From Blattamonas nauphoetae (lineage: Eukaryota > Preaxostyla > Oxymonadida): a DNA stretch of 64,000 nucleotides. The translations under genes and the position numbers were made by a program. Numbering within the stretch: the stretch's first letter is position 1; each line of letters opens with the position of its first letter. Below the pieces are notes generated by a model. The model was not told where the DNA came from and ran no database searches. It was given only the letters and a program-made list of their open reading frames with translations. The stretch lies in NCBI GenBank assembly GCA_033064195.1, contig JARBJD010000011.1, positions 1 to 64,000 of the forward strand, read 5' to 3'. This document shows positions 31,567-42,400 of this stretch, piece after piece.

Positions 31567-33778
31567 CAGCTCGACTAGTTCTGAATTGTATTTTAATTAT
31601 TCAGAAATGAACATGATTGTTCAGAAATGAATTTTAATTTTTCAGAAATGAACATGATTGTTCAGAAATGAATTTTAATTTTTCAGAAATGAACATGAAT
31701 TATTCGTAAATGAACAGTGATTTTTCTGAAATGAACAATGATTATTCGGAAATGAACAGTGATTGTTCAGAAATGAACGGCTCTTTTTCGGATTTATTTT
31801 TGAGACCACTCGTTTTAGAAAAGACTGACAGAACGAAGGGAAACACTCTTGTGTGGTGAATTATTGATGAAGCAGTTTATTCTTCAGGTTCTTCCACTCG
31901 TGGTCCGTGGTCTGGTGGCATGATTGCTTGCGGACTTGGAGCATGTGGGCCGTTCGAATCGCGGTTGAACTGTTCTTGTGTTCGATTGAGAGCCAAATCA
32001 CCTCGGCGAGCGACAATTGGATGAAGTCTGAGAGACACAAATCTGATGGCCGCGGATATCTTCCGATGAGGAATTGCACTGAGAGATTCCGAAAGATGAA
32101 TCCGCAGTTGATCCTCTGTTCTGACATGAGAAGGAATCGAACTCCCACCTTTCCACATGCCAAAGACGTACTCGATCGGATTCAACTCACATGAATTTGG
32201 TGGAGTGAACAGAGTTGTGTAATTTTTCGATCTGATGAGCTCTTTCACCTCATCCGTCTTGTGCAAGCCAACATTGTCCATAATCAGTGTGCAGCTTTCA
32301 TTCGTTCTTCTTTGAAGGGACTCAAAAAGTGAGAGGAGGAAATGTTGGAATTCAAGAGCAGACACAGTTCCTTGAACCCACGTCACATGAACAACACCCC
32401 ACGCTTCAGAGATCGCTGTGATTGCAGTGAGATTTTCCGTTTGCAATCGACGAACTCGTTGAAGGCAACGCTGACCGATTGGAGCACGACCTTGATTTTG
32501 GAAGCAGGTCTTGTTGAAGGAAGTTTCGTCGATGTAGACAGCAAATCCACCTTGAGAGAATGTTGTTGCGTATCGCTGAAGATAGTCGAGTCTCGCGTCC
32601 TTTGTTTCCTCCGAATTGCGTTCGTGTTGGAGCAGTTCGACTTTCTTCACAGTGAACTTTGTACACCCGTGTTCCACCATTTTTGGTGAAGTTAGGTGAG
32701 CATTGATTGTCGACACTGCAACCGATGTTCCATGATTCTCCTCGACGAGAGTTTTGAGTTCTTCTCCCCTTCAAGAGTGGGTTTTGAAGAATTGCATCAT
32801 TCATTGATCGTGAAATTTCTGGAGTGATTTTTCGATAGACTGCTCCCCCACGAGGCTTGGGAGCAGGTTTTCCAGATGCGATGTTGTTGATTGTTCCTTT
32901 CGAGATGTTCCACTTTTCGACAATCAAATCGTACTTCTTCCCTTCCTTCACTTCATCGAGGACCAATTCGCGTTCACGAGGCGTGAGAATGGTGTATGAT
33001 CGTCGGGGCTTTGGGGCAGGACGAGAAGTTGGACGACCACGTTTCATCTTCTGAGGAGCTGGTAGTTCAACAAACTCATGAGGATCTTGTGGAAGAAGAG
33101 GTTCAGGTGGGCTTGCACTATCAACTGCTTCAATTCTTTCTGGCAAGAGTCTTCGAAGTTCATCTTTCGATCGTTTGAGACTTGTTCGAATAAAATCCTG
33201 ACTGAATCCGCCTGTGAGAAGCCCATCCTGCTGACTTTCCATCCCAGATTCACAATCAACAACTTCATCACCAAAGAACCATCCATCCGATTCGTTGAGA
33301 GATTGGTATTGTATTTGTCTTTCGGTGATCGATGAGTTTTGAGACTCGTCAGTCTCAGATTCATCATCGATGAGAGAAAAGGAGCGTTCCATGAAATTTC
33401 GCGATGATTTTCCAGAAAAATCTTCTCCGTTTATCATCTGATGTCGCAATTGGAAATGGCTACGCGTAATTTTTTTTAGACAATTTAAGGGTCCGATCAA
33501 CCTTTTTTCATTTTTCAGAAGCCTGAATATAGCTTCTAAATTGCATCTGGACAACTCATTTTGATCCTTCATTTATGAAAAATTAGTATTCATTTCAGAA
33601 AAATCACTGTTCATTTGGGAAGAATCACTGTTCATTTCTGAACAATCTCTGTTCATTTCTGAACAATTATGTTCATTTCTGAAAAATTAAAGTACATTTC
33701 TGAACAATTATGTTCATTTCTGAATAATTAAAATCTATTTCTGAAAAATTAAAATGCATTTCAGAACTAGTCGAGCTG
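31567..33778. mobile_element. Tc1/mariner element with TA duplication
   Basis: Ends are inverted (CAGCTCGACTAGTTCTGAA at the left; TTCAGAACTAGTCGAGCTG at the right) with TA on both outer sides (31565-31566 and 33779-33780). Behind each end lie many copies of TTCAGAAATGAACATGATTG-like units (31590-31790 and 33600-33760). A minus-strand transposase lies between. The insertion splits the HGK gene. Confidence 0.92.
31877..33572 (-). pseudogene. Tc1/IS630-type transposase with one frameshift
   Basis: N-terminal part: a disordered acidic region, a basic GRPTSRPAPKPRRSY patch, then a helix-turn-helix (LTPRERELVLDEVKEGKKYD, then IVEKWNISKGTINNIASG). The C-terminal part (31877-32716) holds the DDE_3 core: AVYIDETSFN (Asp63 of that frame), LIMDNVGLH (Asp147) and SCELNPIEYVF (Glu182), giving a DD34E spacing. 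The two parts are in different frames; the change lies near 32765 at a run of four C. With all three catalytic residues present and only one visible break, the copy is young or the break is an assembly error. Confidence 0.88.
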
Positions 33779-35491
33779 TACGGTTTTTGATTCGATTTTT
33801 AGTACTATCACTGGTTTGGCTCTTAAAGTGAGGCACAGCTTCCGGATACTGTTTTTCGGCTTGTTTGCGAGTCTTGGGTTTAAATGTTTCCCCGATAGTA
33901 TCCCATTTGTTGGGATCGTTTGTCGGAAGACCAGTAGCTTTGATCTGGATGTCATTTCGAATGTAGTTCAGATAGAAGGAAATGCCATGAAAAACAAGAG
34001 AATTAAGTGGAGTTGGAGTCTGAGGTTGAAAGTGAATGAAGGAATGGTTCGATCTGAGACGTGTTTCAGCTTGCTGACGCTTGAAAAAATCTATGAATTG
34101 AGGAATGTTTGTGATGATTTCTTCTCCAAGGTTGTTTCTTACCAGATTGGTCAGCTCCCCAAAAGAAGAATCCACGCGTGACTTTCCATGGCATTCGTAA
34201 AAGAATCGAATATGAATCGCCTTGTTTGCGAGGTCAACGGAGGTGGTGGACAGGAGTCGACTGAGAACAACGCCATTTCTAAAATGCGTCCCAGTATCAA
34301 AAATAAAAGTTACCTTCCGGGCTGTTGTGAAGGGAGGAGTGCAAAGGAGATGATTCAAAGTTTCAACAACGAAGAATCCATCATGATTCAGATTGGTGGA
34401 AAAAATATGGGTAAAGTTGTGATCGATGGTCCCGATCGTATTTGAAACTACAAAACAGCCCAGGTGAGACACTTGTTGGTATGTATAAAACTCTTTCGAT
34501 CCCTGTGTGTCTCGAAGTAAGAATCTCCAATTTTCCTTGAAGTCCGCCAAACATACCACTTCATCAATGCCACAAGTCGCGATGTCAAAATCAATTGCTT
34601 CACGTTGCATCTAAGCTTGCTTTCAATGCATCTCCAGGATCTGCTCTTCCACAATCAGTTCTTCCGGCACCAGTTTGCTTCTTTGGATCAATTCAAGTTT
34701 AACTTTTCCGATGTAGGTGAGATGATCGCACCTGGGACAAACATCCGTCCGTCTTTTTGCTCATTTTATGTTCATGGTGCATTTTCGAAACATCCCGATC
34801 CGAATTTGAGAAGTTGGAAAATCCTTCTTGAACTCTCGGAAGAGGTTTCTTTTAGTGGTTTGTGTAATTCTCCTTTCCCATTTCCATTTTTTGGTGAGGA
34901 ATGGGTTTAATTGGCTCGACTGGATGAGACTCGATGGACTGTTGATAACCTGTGATTGACACGATGCCATCGTGTTCCTTTCGATCCATTGGAAAAGGTG
35001 GATAACATTTGGAGTGGATACACGACTTGAATTCGGAGAAACGGGTTGGTACTTTTCTTTGTATTCACCTTTCTTTGCTAATCTTCGTGGATGATGGAGG
35101 GAGTTCGAATCTGCTGGGAATCCGGCCTGTGACAGTTCTGCGGGTGTACAATGGGGGACGAGAGCTTGGAGCAACACAATTTGATCGTGATGTTCCATCA
35201 CTTTAGAAGCTTTTGACAATTCCAAAAGCCTCGTCATCTCTCTCTCTTAGAGACAAATATTTAAGAAGTACAATCAACATACCCTTTTCTCTTAGAAAAA
35301 TTGTGTCTTTGATTCTGACGCCCCATTCACCTTTTGTGTGAATATGAAAGAAAATTTTAGAGTAGTCATCACCAAGTTTATTCAAGGCCACTTTTTTGAT
35401 ATCTTCCGCTAAATGATAGAGTTCTGATTTCGTTAAAGAGTCAAATGCTGAAGTGATCATGATCGCCCCTTAGAAAAAGTTGGTGGACATA

Positions 35492-35711
35492 TGGGTCAAA
35501 ATTTAAGGTATCATTCAAAAGTTCGAAGACCAACATTCAAAACCAATCTCATCTCACGATTGAGAAATGAATTGACTTTTCTCTCAAAGGGGTGCTCGAC
35601 ATGATTGAACAGTATTTTCGAGATCATTGATCGAGCCGTGGAATGAGTGTTCATTTGTGTGTTTTATTTGTGATTGTCGGACTTTTGAATGATGTCAAAA
35701 ACAGTGACCCA
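35492..35711. mobile_element. 220-bp MITE, copy 3
   Basis: Ends TGGGTCA...CATTCAAAAGTTCGAAGACC and the inverse. Same length as copies 1 and 2. The ATAT next to both ends may be the duplicated target or part of the TIR. Confidence 0.8.
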
Positions 35712-35749
35712 TATCATAGAAAAGCACCCATTTTAAAGTTAAAATTGAG

Positions 35750-35935
35750 AAAAAATTCTGGGTATTTGGGAAAATCGAAAAAAACCCATATTTTTCTCGA
35801 CAAAAAATACTTAGAAAAAAAGATCTTTAATTTTTTGAGCAGCTTTTGTCGAGATCCACACGATCACAATGCATTTGATGTGATTCAAAACGGATGGCTG
35901 GTTGTGGAGAAAAGAGGGCAAAAAGCTGAGAAGTT
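35750..35935. repeat. Long-TIR MITE interior fragment
   Basis: Matches the middle of copy 2 (24811-25400) inverted: GAGCAGCTTTTGTCGAGATC and CGGATGGCTGGTTGTGGAGA words. No arms left. From 35936 to 36417 I see nothing further. Confidence 0.6.
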
Positions 35936-36829
35936 GAGTGAGGATTTGGAGAATTAGTCACTTTGGGTTGATCAATCCGACACTCTTAAAAAGAAGCGTT
36001 AAAGAACCTCTTGGATTGACAAGTTGGGAAAGATCGGTGACGATTGAAATCCGTCAACATTCTGCCCTGGAGTCGATTAATCCACCACTGAAATTCATCA
36101 AGGCCAGATACTTCCTAACGAAAATGATTTATGTTATACACCGCGCCTGAAGACAAGGTGGAACCATGAAATAGAACAGTCCTGAACAAACGCCCAATAG
36201 AAGCGACTCCCACGTGAATCAGAGAGAATTCTATGATGGAAGAAGCTCTGAAAGCATTCATATATTCACCTCACCCAATTTCAGGTGCTAAAAATTACTC
36301 CGGTTTTTCAAAACAAGAAACTGCTGTCAAATTTGTCAATTTTTTAGCACAGGTATTTCTCAACACGTTCTTTTCCCACATATTAATCCCATATCTCACT
36401 ATTTCATGTTTTCAATGTATACTGGCGTGACCGGGGTGACCGGGTCACTTTTGGCCAAAAAGTGGTGACCGTCAGTGACCGTGAGTTTTTCAATTATGGG
36501 TGAGATCTGATCAAGCTATTCCCGAAGATCTCCAAAAATGGCTTTCAACGGCATGAAATTCAGTGATTGAAGAGAATTTGAGTAAAATGGCATTTCTTTC
36601 TCCCAATACTCACGAAAGAGGAACCGTACTCTCTCATTTTTTCATGAGGATGGTGAGCAGAAAAAGACTGGTTTGATCGAGCCAAAGTTTTGAAAGTGGG
36701 TCACTACAGATAAATGATTCATTAGACAAACATTAATAGGTGCTGTCGAGTGAAATGGTCACCTTTAGCTCATGAAAAATAGATTCAATCCTCTTCTCAT
36801 CCATTTCTTCCGAACTCTCCCTCCTCATT

Positions 36830-38883
36830 CCCTCTTTCGTCTTCTTCCTCCTCCGTTATCTTCTTCTCTCTCCATTTCTTCCTGTATGTGGAGAGCGTTG
36901 TTTTCAGACAAATCGTCGTCTTTCTGAGTCTTGTTTCCGAACAGAGTCACTCTCCTCTCCCCCTTCTTTCTTCTCTCCTTCGTTCCTATCCTCGTTGTAG
37001 TCTTCTCCATCGCTCTCAGAACTCTCTTTCTCAAATTCCCTTGTTTTCACTTGTTCCTCGTTGGATGTGGCATTTTTTTCGTTTTCTTCATGTTCGTGTT
37101 CGCTCTCCTCAATGTCTTTCTCTTTCTCCACTTCTGTCTCTTTTTCGGTGTCTTTCACTTCCTGTTCATTCATGTTCTCTTCTTCTCCAATCTCTCCTTC
37201 CCGTTCTTCCTCTTTCCCTTCCTCTTTCTCCCCATTCTCAACTTCTTCCTATTCAATCTCTTTCATAATCTCTTCCTCTCCTTCCAACACTTCTTCCCCA
37301 TCTCTACTCACATCTTCCTCCACATATTCAATCTCCTCAATTTCTTCGTTTTCTCCTTCCTCTTCTTCCCCTTTTGCTTCTGTTGCACCTTTTTCTTCGT
37401 CTTCTGCGTCACCTTCACCAAATTCTGCTTCAGCATCATTCACCTCATCGACTTCGATCATTTCTTCCTCTTTTCCCTCGTTCTTTCCTCAGTGTCTCCT
37501 TGATCGGGTTGTGAAACGTCTTTCGTGAGCAGTTCGTGGTTTTCTTCATTATCCTGCAGATAGGCAGTATTAGCCTTTTTTATCATCTTCATTTTCGTTT
37601 TCCTCCCCATTTAGGTCGGTCTTGTCGTTCTGGGGGGAAGGAGGAAACAACAGAGTTTTGATCTCACCCTCCTCATTGTTTCCAGCTTCTCCTGTTCACC
37701 CCTCCGCTAACTCATCATTTCCACCTTCCTCATCAGATACTTCGCTTTTTCCTTCCATCACACCGTCCTTTTCACCAATATCTTGATCGGCAGGATCGAG
37801 TGATTGGATATCATCTAGTTGGTTGTCTTCGTCCTTCATGTTCATTTCAATGTCTGAAATTTCCTCATTTTCATCGTTTTCTGCACCTTCATCAGTCTTG
37901 TCCTCTTCTGATTCTTCAGCCTTTCTATCCCCAAACTCATCCGGCACTTCCCGTTCAAATGTGCGTGTGCAAACCACCTCGTCAGCTTCTGCGTCCTTCT
38001 CTTCATCGATGTTCCCCTCAGCTTCAATTTCATCTTCTTTTATTGCTTCTTCATCGCGGTCAGATGCGTCGTCTTGTCCATCTGGTTCTTCATCATCGCA
38101 TTCTTCTTTCCCTTCATTGTTCTCCTGTATCTCCACACCGCCCTTCAATTCAGCATCCACGTCTTCTTTTTCATCATTTCCATCCTCGGCGGCTTCTCCC
38201 TTAGCGTCATCCAATTCCTCCTCCATTTCTTTCCCTTCCTCATCATCTTCTTGTTTATCAGCTTCGATTTTTCCTTCAGCATCATCCTCATGTTCTTCGG
38301 GGTGAGTATCGTTGTCATCGTCGTTGTCCACATCGATCTGTTTCGTCGATTCATCGTGTGTCAATTCCACTTCCGATTCTTCGTCGAATTGCTCAATATA
38401 TCCACCTTCCTGCTCCCCACCTTCACAATTTACTTGTTCTCCATCAGATATTGCCATGTTTCCGTTATCATTATCTTCTGGTTGTATCGACTGTTCTGGA
38501 TCGATTTCTCCTTTATCTTCAGCTTCTTCTTCGTCGACATTTTGATCCTCCTCCAATTCTCCGTGTTCAGACTCGCTCATCCTGCTTTCAAATCAGTCTA
38601 CTCCCAATTCTTCATTGTCACATCCAGCGTCCAAACAACTGTTCTCGTCGTCTGGTTCACTGACAGAGTCAGCACCACCATCCTGTCCCTCCACTTCTCC
38701 AGCATCTTCAAGGGCATTCGCAACGTCTTCAGACATCTCTTCCTCAAATCGATCATTGTACACGTTGTCTTCTTTCTCTTCGTTCTTATCTTCCGCTGGT
38801 TCCTCATTGTTGTCTTCTTCGCAGTCTCAGCTTGAATACCTATCTTCGACCTGACCAGAAGTGTTGTCTAAATCTACAGTCAT
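36830..38883 (-). pseudogene. Acidic Glu/Asp-rich protein gene (cargo of A)
   Basis: The minus strand codes for a very acidic low-complexity protein in several frames: a start at 38883 (MTVDLDNTSGQVEDRYSS), then EEMSEDVANALEDAGEVEGQ near 38700-38760, a 294-residue block at 37696-38580, and further blocks at 37249-37461 and 36904-37173. In-frame stops and frame changes separate them. LDNTSGQVED and EDAGEVEGQ vaguely recall the acid tail of midasin, but no MIDAS domain follows, so I do not name it. Coding on the strand is supported mainly by the consistent E/D composition; the plus strand is pyrimidine-rich accordingly. Confidence 0.5.
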
Positions 38884-39401
38884 TCACACACCATGGATTT
38901 GTGAAGAGAGGAGATTAAAACTGGGATCAAGACGAAAGAATTGAATAGAGACGGAAAAAAATCTGCAGGACGTGATGAAACGACGGTGAAGATGATAAGA
39001 CTGGTGAAGCACACCTTGTTGATGTGTTGTTGGCATCATGAAAGATTTCGGACATGGGCGAACGTTGACTCTGGGTAGATCACAACCGTTTTAAACCTTC
39101 TGACAGTTTCATCTTCTTACCCATGTTAAGGATGTGCAACGGACGGACAAAACCTCGTTCTCATCGGACATCGGACAGAGACCTTGTCCAAGGTGAAAAA
39201 AAGTGATTCCTCAGGCATCAGTGGGGCTTGCTTGTTCGCAACTCCGAACAATTTTTGAATTATGGTTTCCTCAATTCACTTCGTTTTCGTTGCTAACTGA
39301 AAAATGAGATAAACTTCGTCCCGATTTCACGTTTAACCCAAAATTTTACGTCTCATTCACAAAGATCGTTCTTTCACCCTCTTTTCACCGAGTAAAGTTG
39401 A

Positions 39402-42400
39402 TAGTGCCCGGATAAACCCGCACAAAATACATAAACCCGCACAAATTCTAGTTTTGAGAAATCAAGTTGAAATAATTGCACTGATCTTGAAATTTGCATT
39501 TTTATCTCACCACATCACATATTAAATCTGTTGGTATCACTATTTTTTTAATGGTTGTGATCAAGATTGGATTCCACAAAAAAGCGTCTCACGAGATTGA
39601 TATTTCATGAAATGAAAAATACAATTCAGATAATATAGTAGCAATTGTGATTACAAGGAGTTGACGCCATTTGCATCACACGGTGAGCGAGTGGGTTTCC
39701 CTCTTGCAATGGTAGCCGAGAGCCAGCAGGATGGTCTGGAACTCAATGGTGAGAGGCTTGTGCGTGGGCAAGTTGCAGAGTGTGAGTGTGGTGTCAATAT
39801 GGGAGTTGGATGGTTCATATCTTGCTGATAATTAGCTTTGTGGTTGTGGAAGGCATTGAAAACTAATGAAACAGGAGCTGAAAGAAGAATAATAGAAGTG
39901 AGAGAAGATTGACAAGAACGTTGAAACAAAAGAAAGATTGAATGGAATGAAGAGGAAGGCGAGTATATTGACAAACCGAATGGCCTTGTCATCGAATGTG
40001 TATCATGTGTCATCCGTTCAGTGTGCTCCGTCGACGTCTTCGGCTTGGATTTCATCAGATCGAGGTTGATGTCCTCCTCGAATTTCCGCTCTGCGCAACA
40101 TGTCAGCCTGGGATCCTGTGTTCATAGGGAAAGACTGGATGTTGAGTCGACACAAGTGACTGTGTCATCTTGAGCGGGCATGGCCTCATCAGCTGTCCTG
40201 AGATGGAGAGGACGGGATGATGAACAATAGTTGAGTGGTGAAAGGAGACTACAAACTGATTCATCGATAAACAGAATTGTGATCTGACTTCAGAACATGA
40301 TCATCCCACTTGCACCATTGCCTTTGATCCTTTCGAGAAAGCCTGGTTCTTCCCGTTATCTATCTGGAAAGATGAGGAGAAGAAAAGCACTCATCAAATT
40401 CCATCGAATGCTGAGCTGACGAGGATTTCATGAGTGGTACTGCGCTCAGGTAGAGAAGACACTTGGCGTTGATTATCCTGTTTATGTGTGTGGAAAAACT
40501 TGAGAGAGAATGAAGTTGTTTCTCACATTCTCCGCCAGACACAGCTCCACAATCGAAACTGCCAGTCTCGACTCCATCGCCTGCTGTCGCTTCACAAAAC
40601 TCTCTGCAAGTTAAGTCGGATTGGTAGCGACATAGCACAATGACGTGTCGAGATCCAACAGAGTGTGGATGTCTTACGGGTTGGGCTCACACGGATATCG
40701 GTAAACCCCGCTGTTCTTCCCAAAACGATCACTGTTGACAACTACGTAGCGGAAGGAGACTCCATCCATCTCTTCGATCCCGATGTGGGCGGAATGCTTC
40801 CTTCCGTGGAACTTCACAACGGTCCGCTTTCGGAGCAAGACAGCGTGCTGAGAGCGAGTGAATGCGATTCCATTGGTCTGGGATGCGGTGAATAGTAGAG
40901 ACGAGATCCACTGGAGGATCTTCTGTTGGATGCGGAGCTGTTCGATGTCCTTAATCTGGCTGGGCCTGCCTTATGTCGTCGTTGCGGAGGTACGTGATGA
41001 GGAGGAGATGAAGTTTGAACGAGTCGGTTCGTGTTTTGAGGGCCTTCCACTGTTCGATGTGTCCACAACCTGTCTTTCATTGTTTGAGATCTGTGTTGAA
41101 GCGATGCGCGGCGTCATCCATTCCTTTCGCGTTGAGGTCGTTGAACTGCCCAGTTTTCCAGTGATCCCACAATCTCTGCCTTTCCGCCTTCTGCCCCCAA
41201 CCCAAACAACTTGAAGTCGACCATGCGAACCCCCTGCTGTGCAATGAACTGCTTGTAAGCTTGGAACTTGGAGGGCGGGGAACTCGGTGTATGTTTCGAA
41301 TCTGTTCATAGAACGAGAGTTGCTGCGAACTTGCGTGCTCCGGATCGTCGGGCTGGTGTTCTGAGCTGATTCGATAGACTTGGTGTCGTTGTCTTCTTCG
41401 TTTTCGGTGAAGATACGAGGGAAGGCTTGTGCATTCATGATTACCTCTTCTCACGTCGAACACAATCTTCGTCAAGTTATTGATCACTGGATTCCACTCA
41501 GTCTTCTGTCCAGTGAGGATGGCGTTTCACGGAGAGAAGAAGGGCTTCGAGGACCAAAGAGAGAATCAGTTTGAGGCATTCGTTGAAAAGAGTGAACGCG
41601 TTTTGGAGCAAGTCTTGCAGTCTGGAACAATGGCAAGAGTCGATGAAGATGAGTGGAATGCGGGCGAGGCACATGATGATCATCTCCACGCATGTTTATC
41701 TGCCTCTTTGAAGCCGAGACCAGCTTCAGCACATTCGAGCACATCTTGTGAGCATTTGAGCAGAATGTGAGGGTGCTGGGAGCGAGGAGCAGCTCGTTCT
41801 CATATGCTTCGACACAGTCGACCACCCTCGAAGAATCTGTTGTGATCCCCTCTCTGTTGCGTGGTCGAACACGATGACGATCGTTCCAACTGCGTTCTCT
41901 TCAACAATCTCCATCTTCTCTTTCCGTCGATGATGAAAGGGTCAGGTTGGACGAGACACCTTTCTGGATGCTAATTTGGGGTGCATTGCAAACTATGAGA
42001 GGTCAGAGTTAAGCACAACTTCGGGAGTGTCAGACTCTTGACACGGAACTTTTCCACCTGTCTGAAGATGCACAGATCCTCTTCACTTCCGTCTTCAGAG
42101 TGAGGTCATTCAGGAGCGGTATCATCTCGCCAATGTGTGTGATGACAAAGTTCACAACGTGGAGGACAGTCTGGATCAGCTTGATGCACGTGCCGTGGTT
42201 CAAATTGCGTCCCATTCCTTCACTTTTGGCGTCCACTTCAATCACCGTTCTGTCGTTGTCGTTCGTTTCGTATTCGCTGTCTTTTGCTTTCATTAGCAAC
42301 TTCTTGTCGAGAGGGCTCTCTTTGATGGCTTTCTCATTCTTGCCCGGCTTCTGGCCTTCCATTACCTGTGTGACAGTCAAACTGGCGTCGTCCATCCGCA

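Larger units (their letters stand above)
31341..35460 (-). pseudogene. Unclassified 'HGK' transposase-like gene, split by a Tc1 element
   Basis: Minus-strand remnant in several frames, 35460 down to 33781 and again 31566 down to 31341. Recognisable pieces: IVLLQALVPHCTPAELSQAG (near 35150), a CPRCDHLTYIGKVKLEL zinc-knuckle-like stretch (near 34720), then KVTFIFDTGTHFRNGVV and FFYECHGKSRVDSSFGEL (about 34190-34330). The last two match the pattern DG..SQFKN ... F...HGKG..D..GG seen in widespread eukaryotic transposase-like proteins of unclear superfamily. The tail (31341-31560) is basic then acidic. At least two frame changes. The Tc1 element at 31567-33778 cuts the C-terminal part. Confidence 0.6.

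Noticed and set aside
37061-38835. Plus-strand Ser/Phe-rich and His/Leu-rich frames
   Set aside because: They are complements of the acidic minus-strand coding; the Ser/Phe bias is what antisense of GAA/GAG/GAT repeats gives.
36830-38883. Midasin (MDN1) gene
   Set aside because: Only an acidic region with vague local likeness is seen. No AAA domains or MIDAS domain are recognisable around it, and acidic low-complexity sequence matches many families.
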